This document shows, in pieces, positions 25,940-38,454 of a stretch of DNA of 64,000 bases. The stretch is from Chiua virens (Eukaryota > Basidiomycota > Agaricomycetes > Boletales > Boletaceae), in NCBI GenBank assembly GCA_019787685.1, contig JAHNUO010000054.1, forward strand, positions 1 through 64,000, written 5' to 3'. Each line of letters starts with the position of its first letter. The first letter of the stretch is position 1. The translations under genes and the position numbers were made by a program. Below the pieces are notes generated by a model. The model was given only the letters and a program-made list of their open reading frames with translations. It was not told the DNA's origin and ran no database searches.

Positions 25940-27848
25940 TATTTGTACGGGTTCTCTGAGAGGAGTCGGTTGAACTTGGATGAAGGCTTGAGAACAGCTC
26001 TATAGGCGTCGGAGCGGCACTTGTACGTACATACTCAGCATGGTAGGCGTTGGCACTTCGATGAAACAATTACCAAAACAGACTCATCAACTAAGCTTAG
26101 CCCTACCAGTGCTCCGAGTCTCACTTCCAGGTTATAGATCTAAGGGTAAATACAACAATTGCCATGAGCGCTCTCACTGAGTGTTGGAGGAAGGCGTGGT
26201 CCATGTCGCGATCGTCAGGCGTTGCACAGGCAGTCAACTTGACCCTTTTGAGAAGACAAGGGTCGCAACGGCACTTGAGCTTGGAGGTCGCACTTCACAA
26301 GTTTTTGCGTGAAGTCTATACTAGTAGGTTCGAGCCGTTTATGAACCCAACGATGGGTTCACCTCATAGTTAGCATGATACGCAATATTGTTACTGTCAT
26401 ACATTGCATCCAAACAACCCTGTTGTCTCCGGTTGTCAGTCATTGTTGCTTCACGGTCACAAGGAGAAGGATTTCGGACAAGATAGGATGCGTCGCTGAC
26501 GCTGTCTTGCATGCCACTAACGAGAAGAAAGTCAGGTAGGGTAGTAGCAGAAGTGTTGGACAAGCAGACTCACAATAAATCTCGTATTTGGTGACCAGGT
26601 TTAGCATGTTCGGGGACCCGGATCGTAGCTTGGCCAGCTGTAACCTCGAGATAGCTATGCATGATTCCATCTAAAGAACGCCTCCAACCTTGATACTGAC
26701 TGAACTGGGTGAGAGACGTACCACCTGAGGACACATTGATGAGAGATATCTTAACCTCACTGCCATTGGCACTGGCAGTTTCCTAATTCCCCCTTGCTCT
26801 CCGAATTAGGAGCGTGAATGAGAGTCCCTGGCGTCGCAGGAACTTGAGTGGCATTAAGAGGTCACGAGCGAAAAGACAGAAACGAAACGCTTGAAAATCA
26901 TAATCGAAAGATTGTTGAAGGGGGTGTATAGGAGCTGAAGGACATGGAAAGGAGCGGCATGTATATACAGCTCGCCGAAGTATAGGATTTCCGAGCTTTC
27001 AGGCAACACAAACGAACAGAACGAGCTGAGCTATCAGTTGAGACAGGATGCGGCTCGGGTCTTGGGCAAAAAAGGTTTGCACTGACGGAGAGGTGAGCAG
27101 ACGAGACATGAACGCACATGTGCAGTCGGGGCGAGGCACGAATTGAGCCCGGCAAGTATGACATGGATAAGAAGCACTGTAACCGACAGCCCCCTGCAGG
27201 TTGAGGCAATAGTCCGAGACAACTGAAAGAAGAGTACTGACGGTCTGGCTCGAAGCTGTGTAACATCCGCACGCAACATAAAGTGCCGAGCCCTCTCTGT
27301 TCGGACGAAATGGCGAGATACTCAGTTTACATCGTGGAGTCACTGGTGACCGCTGACAGTCAATACTGTCGACACCGTGACACGTTTGAATGGTGGTATG
27401 CTATCGCTCAGATGATTCAGATCACCAAAAGGTTTTGTCGCTGGCAAGATGTCTCGAAAAAGACATGGCGCGACGGCCACGGTTGTCGACGGCTGAACGT
27501 TAGGTGACCGGTGACTACTCAAGCAATTAGCCGCTCCGAATCACGTGACGCGCTCACAACTCGTAGCCTGGGAGTAACCGATCAGTCTACGGCAGAATTA
27601 CCATATTCCAAATTACAAGCTTAAGTACGGTTTTCTGCGCTGGCCCATCACGAACAGCGTCATGTTGCATTTAAACATGCCAGGTAGATAAGTACGTCCG
27701 TCGCAGCCCGCGGAGAAAAGGAGTTCAGGTCTGGTGCAGTAATAAGTCTTAACACAGCCTCAAACGTACATTAACATTCCGTCTGGCATATATACAATGG
27801 CCGTCCCTCCAATGACAAGGCACCCAGTAGCATTTCTTGCTCTATAAT
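25940..27848. other. Gene-poor stretch between zinc-cluster gene and M28 protease
   Basis: A minus-strand two-exon candidate at about 26340-26663 (MESCIAISRLQLAKL, intron GTGAGT to TTAG) gives a short hydrophobic protein with no recognisable domain and may be chance. ORFs at 26898-27343 overlap in three frames of the same strand, which argues against coding. The sequence 27283-27510 has an open plus frame with no family resemblance. I annotate no gene here. Confidence 0.4.
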
Positions 27849-30800
27849 TTAAACGACAGTCTCACCGCGGACACATCCTAGCAGCATGGCATCTACTGTT
27901 CCCCCGGTCTTCTCCTCAATCCATGCATCAAATTCCTTGAAGAGCTTCATCGCCTGACCGCCGTCTGACTCCGCCTTCTTGCCAGGCCACATACGCTTCT
28001 CTTGGATGCCCACGAAATCAATTTTGAGCGACGTGTCCATGCTAGTGGCTGCGCTTTCGCCGTCCTCTACTGTGGGGAGCTTGATGGTCATAGTCACCGC
28101 CCACGTGTCAGTTCCATAAAAGGATGCTTCTTTGATATGGTGGCGTGCAAACTCGTCTGGGGGATTATTATCCAATGTCCATTCGAGAACATGGGCATCA
28201 AAGGCGATGACTGGGGCAAAGAGAGATGTCAGCGGGTACATGGTTAAAAACGAGGCCCTGTCCTCACCCGTCCAAATGATCCCAGGGTGGTCGATCCTGA
28301 TAGTGAGCGTCCTTGTGCCTGCTTGTACTACATCGATGGTATCATTCACAGCGGTGACACTGAACCGTTCCTCTATAGGCCACGGTGCATCATAAGCGTG
28401 GGCCAGTGGAAGATCAATTTTAAATGGAGAAAGGAACTGTGTTTACCAAAAATCGACGGAAGGGGTAATCAGCAAACAAGACGAGGAACACACTGGAGAG
28501 CTACGCACAGCGGAGAATGGATAGAGCGCATCCCAGTCATTGATATAATCGTCCATTATGATTGCTTTCGGGGGAGTACTATCCGCACCGAACTTGTCCG
28601 CAATGTCATGAACTAGATCGTCAAATCCTGGAGCACCATCGGCGGCCGCGATATGTAGATGTTGTTCCTGAGTAACCAACTGCGAACACAAGTGGAAAGT
28701 CAGCAAATGTAACACGCGTAAATGCAAACGAGAAAATCGCCTAAGCGAAAGCGGCACGCTGCTCCTCGTAGAGCATACTTTGATTGTGGCACTTGGCCGA
28801 GCGATCAGCTGCGGCATGGCAACAAGCGAGTCTCCTTATTCATGATAGGGTACAGTCCGAAATACGGAGCACAAGGGGACGCCCACAATAAACAGAAAAC
28901 TTACATCTTCCATGTGAATCACGAATAGTCTTTTTTGATGCTGCCTGTCAAACGGCGCTTGGTTGTAAAAGAATGCTATAACCACCCCAAGTGCCAGTAT
29001 CGCAAAGATCAACGCGCGCCGGAGTGCGGCCGGCCCAAACCGGTGCGCAAAAGGAACACCAAAGGAAACCATGAACGCGCCAAGCACCGTGACAATCGAT
29101 GCAATGATGAACTCGCTGGGTGCGTCTCCACCAATGCGGCCTGTCTGATAGTTCATGAATAAATATGACGTAAGAGCACGCAAAGGAAACTGCATCGCAC
29201 CAAGGGCACAAATACCACTAGTGTCGCAGCCAACAGCTGCGGACCCGTTGTGAGCGGGATGACCATCGCGATGGCGTACGCCCAGAGCGACACGTCTGAG
29301 TAGGTTGAGGTGCTAAGCATGCGCTTTTTTGCTGTCTTGTCTATATCATTCCCATTTACCTTCGCCTCGCCATTCGCATGGGAGATCCCTCTGCTCCGTG
29401 CCAGAAGTGCATCCACACCGAGAGCGGCAAGCATGCCGGTCGCGCCAAGGAAAGGAGCAGCACTGGAACCAACATTAAAAAGCTGGCCAACTGCAGCAAG
29501 CCCTGACTGAAAGAGTAACAACGCTGCCAAGATGGGTTTTTCGAGCGTTTGGTCGGAACCTGTCCTGGAAAACAGCACCTGGGTGATCAATGCCCCTGTC
29601 CAACGAGAAATCAGATAACGTGTCAAGTGAGAGTGTAACTCCAGCCACGTACCAACAACTGCCGCTGGGCAATACAAGATGATTGGAAAGTATTCTGCCC
29701 TAAACCAGCTCATACCCTTGTGGAGGATGTTGGTCATGACAAATGCGAGCCCGTTGGCTGCAATCAAACCTCCGACAAGTGCGGAAATTACTGCCCCCAA
29801 AGCGGTCCATACTCGCCGGACCCCAGTGGCCCAAACGAGAAAGAGAGAGGCAGCGAACAGCGTTACATACATTATCTTCGCCATTGTAAATGAATAGATG
29901 AAGAATAGACCGAGGTTGGTGAAAAAGACGGTCCGCGGGCGGGCAAATCCATGCTCTAGGCGAGGAATCGGCGATTTGTCGGAGGATAGGAAACGTAGCA
30001 GTGCTAGGGAATTCTCAGCCATATGTTGGGCGACTCCGGGTTGTATGTTTTCGACCAGGTCCTGGTGAGGTATACTTCAGACCCGGTCAGCAGAGAACAC
30101 TCAAAGAGTCATACCCCACGCATATGGTACATGTAGCTGTTTCCAACAACAGCCATCTGGGCCATCAGCGTCAATGAACATTGACTACATGAATGCAGGA
30201 CATGTTGACTTACATCTAATCCGGTGACATTCAAGTAATATTCGAATTGTCTGAAGTCGGTACTGTCCAGAGGGCTCTGTCAGCAAGCACACATCCGACG
30301 TAATCATAAAGCACGTACTCCGATAGTAAAACTCCTGAGCTGAAAATCTCATTGGCATATATTGTTCCATAGGGTCTAAGTCATTCAAAGTCAAATCAAC
30401 TGAGACATGTACTCGGCACCATACGGCGCACCTAGGTACATGAGAATATGCTTCAATCATTTCCTCTGACGTGGCCTGAAACAGCAGCTCAGGGCCAGTG
30501 GTGCCAGCAGCTAACCCATTTCATGTCAGCGTGACGGTGAGCCATCACTGTTAAACGATATGAACGCACCTTCCAAATTCACTACTGCCCTCACACTAGC
30601 AAAAAGTCAGAGTCAGATATCATTCGCGAGATACATCAAGAGAGTCTGACGTGGAGGCAATAGGGTGTTGCGTTGAAAACAAATGCGAACCATCTTGCAA
30701 AGACTCTTCCGCGTTGTTGAACACTGTTGGGGGACAATATATTTTTTGGATTGAGCAGAGGATAAGCCACTTGCAATACGCACGAAATATAATGGAGTGA

Positions 30801-31662
30801 GTCGGTTCCCATCCTTTTGTTTCCACGAGTACTCTTGCGCACTCGAGCATCACTCCTACAGCGAGCCCATCGTCCGCAGCTCCCGGACTTGGAAGAGTGC
30901 TATCGACATGCGCATTGATCAGCACCGCGGACGCTTTGCCGCGCTCAGTTCCGTCGGATATGCGAATAATAATGTTGGAGAGGTTGACATAGGTCTTGTA
31001 AAGCCGCGCGTTCATCATATCAAAGCTACATAGAAAATTCGACGCGGACGCGAGGTGGGGATGGAGGTGAACATCAGCGACCGAACGTCTAAGCGAGGAT
31101 TCTGTGTAGAGACGTACCGGTGACTTCCACTGCCTTCCTGTCTCCAAACTTCGCATTCGAGCTTCCGGCCCTTTTCCTTGATCACGATCTCCTCGCACAA
31201 CCGCCGAACTTCTTCTGCCTTGACAACCATCCACGCGTCCGCCTCTGCATGTTCTCGCGTTCCCGGAGTGCGGTATCCAATGTCTTCCGAGAGGAATTTG
31301 GCGTAGGATAGGATAATGGCTTCGGAAGGATGGGGTAGTCCCGTTTGTGGATCATAACTAGCAAGAGTGAGAGATATGCATGAGCGGGTGCTGCAAGGCT
31401 TGTATAAAAATCGCGAGTGGCTCACGGATGGACATTTGGCGTGGGCAAGGCTAGTTATGAAGGAGAAACAACATCAGCACATGTGTCCCAAGACTCGCCA
31501 TCCTCGTGACAAACGCATATTTGTTGCAAAAAGAATGACTCGAATCTTAAACTCACTGAATTGTTGGTACAAGGTGCAGAGCGGCAAAGCCAAAAAGAGA
31601 GGTGCGAGTGCCAACATGGAGCGTATGGCCCCCCATTTCTGGGCGGGCCTGTCGAGGCTCAT
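27849..31662 (-). CDS. Vacuolar membrane M28 metallopeptidase (PFF1-like)
   Basis: The start at 31662 gives MSLDRPAQKWGAIRS and an N-terminal membrane helix (LALAPLFLALPLCTLY). Luminal exons carry the M28 zinc and catalytic residues in order: AVLINAHVDSTLPSPGAADD (first His and Asp ligands), a following F-N-N-A-E-E-S-L-Q-DG segment with the catalytic Glu pair, DTDFRQFEYY (Asp ligand) and NSYMYHMRGD (last His). Downstream, 29153-30022 encodes a run of hydrophobic helices (MAKIMYVTLFAASLFLVW and others), then a C-terminal beta-rich luminal domain ending MLLGCVRGETVV at 27849. This architecture (one helix, M28 domain, about eight helices, tail) is that of the fungal vacuolar membrane protease; the yeast homolog is Pff1. 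About ten exons. The orphan ligand set looks intact, so it is probably active. Confidence 0.88.
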
Positions 31663-32863
31663 CTGAGTATACGCTGAAGACGAGAAGGTGTTGCGACTTG
31701 CAGATGACTCGTTGAAACAAGCCACGCGGATGGGGGAGGGCTGGTTGCAGCAACCTGACGGCGGGAGACACGAAGGCAGCTTCTCATCGACGCGCAGGTT
31801 AATAACGCCTACGGACATTCCCGCCCCGTCCAAGTCATGCACAATCAACTTCAAACCCCCACAATCTCCACAGTCAAGCTTTCAAGATCGTCACGGAACG
31901 TCTTACTAAGTCACTAAGAACCCGGACAACAGCGGAACAGTGACGGCGGACGGAGATTGCATGTAATATAGCATCATACAATAATAACGAAACGAGGGCT
32001 CCGCGGTGGGCGCGGAGTGAAACTTCCAGAATGAACTGTTTGGCAAGCATCCACAGGTTCAAGTTTGTCAAATAATGAGGTGTGTTTAGTGTTTCCACAG
32101 GTTAGGCCGAGATCATTTGAGATGTAAGCGGAGTCTTGCCGAGGTAGCAGGGCTACCAAGTGTGTGAACCTAACATTTACTGTAAGGTTCACATCGGGCG
32201 AGAGAAGAGACACACATAGTACAGTCGACTCTCTCATAACCCATACCCCCTCGGGAAAGAGCCCAAAGTATGGGTTTTTTTGGAGAGTATGGGGTATAGA
32301 CAGCGGCGAAGAATGTTGGCGCATAGGGGTATCATTTCAAGTTGTCTAGTAGCGTCCGAATTCTAGCAAGCTACGTCACTGGTAGGAATAGCAAAAAAGT
32401 CAGTGATTTTTTCGTTCACCATCTCTGCGTTCCGTGAGTACATGACATGCGTCCAAAGGAGCCCAGCATCATGTCCAACTCCTGTGCAGCTGGGTCGTCC
32501 TGATACTGTGCTCTTTTATATTCAAAAAATTCCAACTATTGCACGGGCTGTTGTTCCGAGGAGCTTAGCCTTGCGGCCCTTGTATCACTAGTGAGGTACC
32601 ATGATAAATGTTTAGGAGGCGAAATTTCGTAACTGGGACTTGCAGAGCGAATTCAGGCTGGATCATTCATTCCTGGGGGGGCGGCGGCGCCTGATCACAT
32701 GCTGGAGCTCCACTTCGCAACAATAAGTTTAGGCTGATATGGAGTAGGGAGAGTTAGTTACAGATATCATTGTCTATTATCCTTATCTCACAGAACACAG
32801 AACAAGACCTATACATGGATGCATTAACCATCTGCGTCAGGTACCTGCCAGTTATGATTACAT
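31663..32863. other. Intergenic between M28 protease and laccase 2
   Basis: Weak ORFs only. A polypurine/pyrimidine stretch lies at 32670-32690 (CTGGGGGGGCGGCGGCGCC). No coding unit with consistent splicing was found. Confidence 0.4.
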
Positions 32864-34979
32864 TCAGGACTGGCAGAGCTGGCTCCATTCGACTGTGTAT
32901 CACAATTAATTAGTCTTTGAGGTTTGCCCTAATGCCAACACGTACTCGGGGGAACTGGTTCCTGAGGTACTAAATCTATCGCTTCTGCCATTATGGCAGC
33001 AAATCCGCTATACACAACAATTAATTCTACGATCATGTTAGTTGAGAATTAATTCAACGCACTGGTTAAGATGCCAGTCAATGTGGCTAGACAATGACAT
33101 GTGAACTCACGATGATTCTCAGGGGAAATTCATACCCACCAGTGAAGGAACCAAGGTCCCGGATTGTCAGTGACGAAGCGGATAGTCACGTTAGAAGGGG
33201 CACTGCCGATGGAGACGACATCACGCCTGACAGGATTTACAAAATTGGTGGTGTTGCTATTTGCAACCCTCACAACAGAGAATGAGTGCTGTGGAAATGG
33301 TTAAATAGAGAGCAAAAGGGCGAAATGGATCGCATACCCCATGCAGATGAATTGGATGCTGGGGGTGTAGGCAGAGACTAAGTCAGCTTGGAACATTCAT
33401 TTCTAATAGTGGTACTCACAGGACCACCAGGGACTAAAGCAGGGTTGGGATTTGGGAAGCTAATCTCTATGACCTTGTTCGGGGGAAGTGAATAAAAGCT
33501 CCCACTTGGTAGCAATTTCGAGGCATCTGTGGTTTTACTCAGGACCTGGAGGAGCACTGGGACAGTGGGGTTGCCCCAGGACACGTTGTTCAACATGAAA
33601 TGTCCATTCGAGGAATTGAAGCCAGGAACAAGTTGAAAGCTCACGTCCGCCTGTCCAATCTCGGGGATTCCCGGAGCAGCCGGGTTGACCAGTGGGTGAA
33701 GGCTGCCTTCATCGAATGGAAGTTCATAAGGGCCAGGCGATGAGGTGGGATCCTCGTCAGGGGCTCCTTGATACTGCAAGATAGCCATATTTTGACCCCC
33801 GTCAAATGTCGCACCGGTTACACCACTCAAAGCGCGGATCCAATAGTTGCCAATGGTCAGGTTTGCAGTTACGACCACGGAGTAACGTTGACCAACAAGA
33901 ACAGGGATCGAGTCGACATCCACAGGTTTCACTTCATTTCCATCTACTTCAATAATAGTCATCCGGTGACCGTCAATGGTAAAGTTGAAGGAGGGATCGC
34001 AAGAGGTCGCAACTACACGGAAGCGATAGCGTAATCCTTGTTGAACGCTGACGACCGCGAAAGGGCTTGATGGACCACCGGCATAGCGCCCAAGGCCATT
34101 GATCAGAGTCGCATCCGCAAGCACCGCTCCAGTTTGACTAAGGAGTTGAGGAGAGGGGGTATGATACCTAAGTTAAGGTTAGCCTAAACTAAACCACTGT
34201 TTTCGTCAAGGAAATTCTCACCAATCCGAGAGAGTGATAACCGTGCTGGCTGATCGGCCTTTTTATATAAAATATACTCGTAATAAAATTGTAGCTTACC
34301 ATCATCAACGTCATATAAATGTGCCAGAGGATCCTTTGGATCATAAATGACCAACGGGCCTCGAAGGCCATCACAGTACTGAGCTGCGTAATGCGAGTGG
34401 TACCAGTACGTTCCAGATTGACCGACGGGAATGAATTGGTATGTGAACGCGTCCTGCTGACCAATTGGACACTGGCTGACCCAAGAAGCACCGTCAGCCC
34501 AGTTGGTCTGGTGCTGAAAGAGACCGTGCCAATGCTTTTGGAAGTGCGTCAGAGATATGGATTGCGATATGTAATGTGTGATTATTTACGATGCTGGTTT
34601 CCAGATCCATAGTAGAATCTATTAGCCCATTGGAAACTTGAAGAGTAAATCGGCTATTCTGGAAAGGGATGAATATGCGACCCAGATTGGCTATCACCAT
34701 AATCCTCACCATATTGGCTTGAATCAATGGTGCAGGGAATACACCATTGGCAAGGACTGATCTAACGAATCAAGTACGTAAGATTTGGGTAGACAAGCAA
34801 AAGTTAATTTCGACTTACGATCGGTTGAGCCCATCTGGTGAAATGTAGGCATTTGCGATGTCAAGTTGGCTTACAGAACCAAGTACATTCGACGACGTGA
34901 CCCAGGCTAAAAGGTGCGGAATCGTCAATGCATTAGAAGTGGTCAACAGTACAAGGATAATTGCAGACAGCGACAACAT
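32864..34979 (-). CDS. Laccase 2 (multicopper oxidase)
   Basis: The start at 34979 gives [20 protein letters not shown], a clear signal peptide. The copper motifs are complete: L1 [16 protein letters not shown]2 [15 protein letters not shown]3 HPIHLHG on a 21-nt exon (33338-33358), L4 [12 protein letters not shown] with its core on a 24-nt exon (33063-33086). The T1 axial residue is Phe, as in high-potential white-rot laccases (family knowledge). The central exon (33378-34124) holds [19 protein letters not shown] and [15 protein letters not shown], nearly parallel to laccase 3. The last exon ends IEWSQLCQS at 32864. Together with laccase 3 it is a tandem duplicate, same strand, starts 3,475 bp apart, with matching promoter blocks. 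About ten exons; product near 520 residues with several N-glycosylation sequons (NLT, NSS). Confidence 0.93.
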
Positions 34980-36330
34980 CTGGATATCAAAGGGGGATTG
35001 AAGTACACGAGTGCGGGCTACCTCGGTGTGAATGAGATCATTTTATACTTGAGTCTCATGGTCAATAATGCCTTCTTCCATGAACTCCCCTTGGGTTTTC
35101 CTTTTGCGACATACACCCGTGCCGGTCACGTCCGCGGAATGTTCCCGTCGCCGTCGCCATCCGTACAGATACCGTTCCTTACAGGAATTACAGGAATGGT
35201 GTAGCATCATGGAAGGACTGTATGGGGTGGTGGCGACTTGGGCCAGAAGAAGAAAGAGGATTATTTAGGTCTCAACGCCAGATAGATTAGTTGACCGTGC
35301 AGGACCAAGTGGGAAGCAAGAAATATCTGCTAAAGTAGAAAGTTAGGCACAATGACAACTGCTCGCGTGTGTTTATATGCCTGATTATGATGAGCATTCA
35401 AAGCGACATTGGGAACATTTCCATTTGAACGTAAGTTGCTAATGCCCTAGTAAACCAAAGACTGCGCTCCTGAGCCAGTGACAAACTACGGGGCCGTCAC
35501 TCTTGTGTATGATGTGCTATACAGCAATATTAGCAACACCAAGTCACACAATCAATTGCAAAGAAAAAAAATCGATGCCTACGAGGAATGGAAGCGAGGT
35601 GGCATCAATGCTGTTGGTTGGTAGGCTGTGGCTGCCTCTTTGTCAGAGAATGATGGCCGTGCGTGACGCTGCTCCGAGACAAGTCCAGCACTGGTGAGGC
35701 AACGGTGATAGTTATTTCGATAGGAAGCATGGATAGTATAGCATACCTAGATGGTCCACCGCGACAGTCCAGACGTATCCTCGAAGAAATCGGCTACGCC
35801 CAGCTGTCGGGCATGTGACTCGACACTGACGACCAATTGTCAGCCACTGACGCAGGCACAGCCACTGAAGGACACGAGTAAGTTCTGATAATATGTAATC
35901 CTTTCGGAAGCTAGTCTCACCCAAGCCATACGGTCCTGCTAGGTCTATACCTAGATTCTGGGGTCAAATGAATACGTTAATTGAAATGATTACTCAGTGC
36001 AAGTCGCTCAGTGGAGAAGCTCAACTTCAAGTTCAAATTGGATCGCCGCGATCTGCAAACAAACGACAATACACATACGTGACACGACACTTAGTTCATA
36101 TCTAAACCAGTGAGCATCGAGTTGATGCGGACGCTATCCTCGATTAACTTCACAGGTATATGACAATGCACTACATTACTACAACAGACTGGAATTCTGG
36201 CGCACAAAATGAAACGTTTCGACGAATGACAAGACTAAACTATTATCATTGGGTATTATTAAGGAACGAAGAAAAGTCAATAGCTATCATGCACGTCGTA
36301 AATGTGGTATATACTCGGCCGTGACTGTCC
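34980..36330. promoter_or_regulatory. Laccase 2 promoter and 3' flank of laccase 3
   Basis: No gene. The region holds blocks also found upstream of laccase 3 at nearly the same distance from the start codon: AAGTTAGGCAC at about -360, the CAGAGAATGATGGCCGTG block at about -670, and GCAAACAAAC-type sequence at about -1080. Conservation at matched spacing points to duplicated regulatory sequence. Confidence 0.6.
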
Positions 36331-38454
36331 TCAGGATGAGCACAGATCATTCCATTCGACTGTGTGAGAAAATCAGTCTCCGCGATGCTATCCAGACCAA
36401 GATGTTCACATACCAGGGATCTGTTCCTGGGTCACTTCATCCGTTGCTTCTGCCATTACAACGGCAAATCCACTAAGACACATTAAGACACATGTTTATC
36501 CTACAGTCATCAGTCGAATGTGGATTGAACGCACTGGTTGAGATGCCAATCAATGTGACTAGATATGAAAATGTGGGTTCACAATACTAATCGATACGAC
36601 ACTTAGGGAAGTCATACCAGTGAAGGAACCAAGGTCCACTATTGTCCGTCATAAAGCGGATGGTTACGTTAGAAGGTTCATCATCATATCCGAGTGACAC
36701 GACGTCGCGTCGAACAGGGTTCACGTAGTTGGTGGTGTTACTACCTGCAACCCTCACAACAGAGAATGCGTGCTGTAAAAGTCCTCAATCTAGTGACGAA
36801 TGAGAATAAGCGAGCCACATACGCCATGCAGATGTATAGGGTGCTGAAGACATGTGCAAAGTCAGCTTAAACGGGGTCAAACGAATGTGGCACTCACGGG
36901 ACCACCGGGAATTGAAGTAGGGCTGGGGTTGGGGAAGCTAATCTCTATTGTCTTGTTTGGGGGAAGTGAGTATATGCTTCCACTGGGTAACAACTGCGAG
37001 GCGTTCATTGCTCCACTGAGAATCTGGAGAAGTACGGGGACGGTAGGGTCGCCCCAGGTCACATTGTTGAACATAAAGCGTAACGTCGAAAAGTCGAATC
37101 CAGGAACAAGCTGGAAGTTCATGTCAGCCTGGTCAATTTCGGGTGTCCCTGGGGCGGCTGGATTAATGAGTGGGTGAAGACTGCCTTCATCGAACGAGAG
37201 TTCGTATGGGCCAGGTTCCGACGTGGGATCCTCCTCCGGTGCTCCTTCATATCGCAAAATGGCCAGATTTTGATTTCCGTCAAACGTCGAGCCCGCTACG
37301 CTGCTCAAAGCGCGGATCCAATAGTTTCCAACGGTCTGGTTTGCTGTAACAACCACGGAGTAGCGTTGACCAGCAAGGATGGGTATCGAATCGACATCTA
37401 CGGGTTCCACTTCGTTCCCGTCCACTTCGATTATCGTCATGCGGTGACCATCCATGGTGAAGTTGAACCAAGGCAGACAAGACAAGCCAATTACGCGAAA
37501 GCGATAGCGTAACCCTTGCTGGACATTGACGACCGCGAGCGGACTTGATGGACCACCAGAATAACGTCCAAGCCCATTGATCAAAGTAGAATCCACAGGT
37601 ACTGTTCCGTTGATCTGGGCGAGTAGGGGAGCAAAGGTATGATACCTAAGCGCAGGTCAGCCCAAATCTTTTCTTCCATAAGACTTTACTAACCAGTCTG
37701 AGAGGGTGATAACCGTAGTGGCTGTTCGGGACCTTTAATGTGAAGCATGCTCGGAGATATGAATGTACTTACCGTCGTCAACGTCATACAAGTATGCCAG
37801 AGGGTCATCCGGATCATAAATGACCAGCGGTCCCCGAAGTCCATCGCAGTATTGAGTCGCATAATGTGAGTGATACCAGTACGTTCCGGTTTGATCGCCG
37901 ACATTAAACTGGTATTGAAATGCTACCTGCTGACCAATCGGGCACTGAGTAACCCAAGAAACGCCGTCAGCCCAATTAGTTTGGCTTTGGAAGATCCCAT
38001 GCCAATGCTTTTGGAAGTTTATAAGACGCTGGCCACGAAACGAAACGACGAATAATTTCTTACGATACTGGTTTCGAGGGCCATGTTATCGTCCGTCAGT
38101 TCATTGAGAACTTGAAGAGAAAGTTGGTCATTCTAGAAAGGCATGAATACATGACATGGATACCATCATATCTCTCACCCTTTGGGCCTGAATCAACGGC
38201 CCAGGGAAAACACCATTGACAACAGTTGATCTGACGTATCAAGCACGTGAGGAATACATTGATAACAGATAACCAACTCCAACTTACGATCGATTATACC
38301 CATCTGGCGCAATGTAGGTGTTCGTGATATTGAGTTGGCTCGTGGGACCGAGCACGTTTGGTGACGTGCCGTTGTCTCTGGCCAAAAGCTTCGGAATCGT
38401 TAACGCATCGGAAATGGAGAGTAGGCAAAGCAAAAGTATTGACAGAAAGAGCAT
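36331..38454 (-). CDS. Laccase 3 (multicopper oxidase), tandem duplicate of laccase 2
   Basis: The start at 38454 gives [20 protein letters not shown], a signal peptide. Motifs: L1 [19 protein letters not shown] segment, L2 [15 protein letters not shown]3 HPIHLHG on a 21-nt exon (36823-36843), L4 [12 protein letters not shown] with its core on a 24-nt exon (36535-36558), so the axial residue is Phe. The main central exon (36877-37596) aligns almost residue for residue with that of laccase 2: [20 protein letters not shown] against [20 protein letters not shown]. The last exon ends VEWNDLCSS at 36331. The copper ligands and disulfide cysteines I can see are intact, so it should be an active secreted enzyme. 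Substitutions between the two copies concentrate in loops, as expected of a duplicate under constraint; this is by eye. Confidence 0.93.

Noticed and set aside
26898..27343. Long minus-strand ORFs that might be a gene
   Set aside because: Three frames of the same strand are open over the same bases and none has domain resemblance, which points to low stop density and not to coding.
37280..37480. ORFs on the other strand or frame within the laccases
   Set aside because: Shadows of the conserved laccase coding frame.
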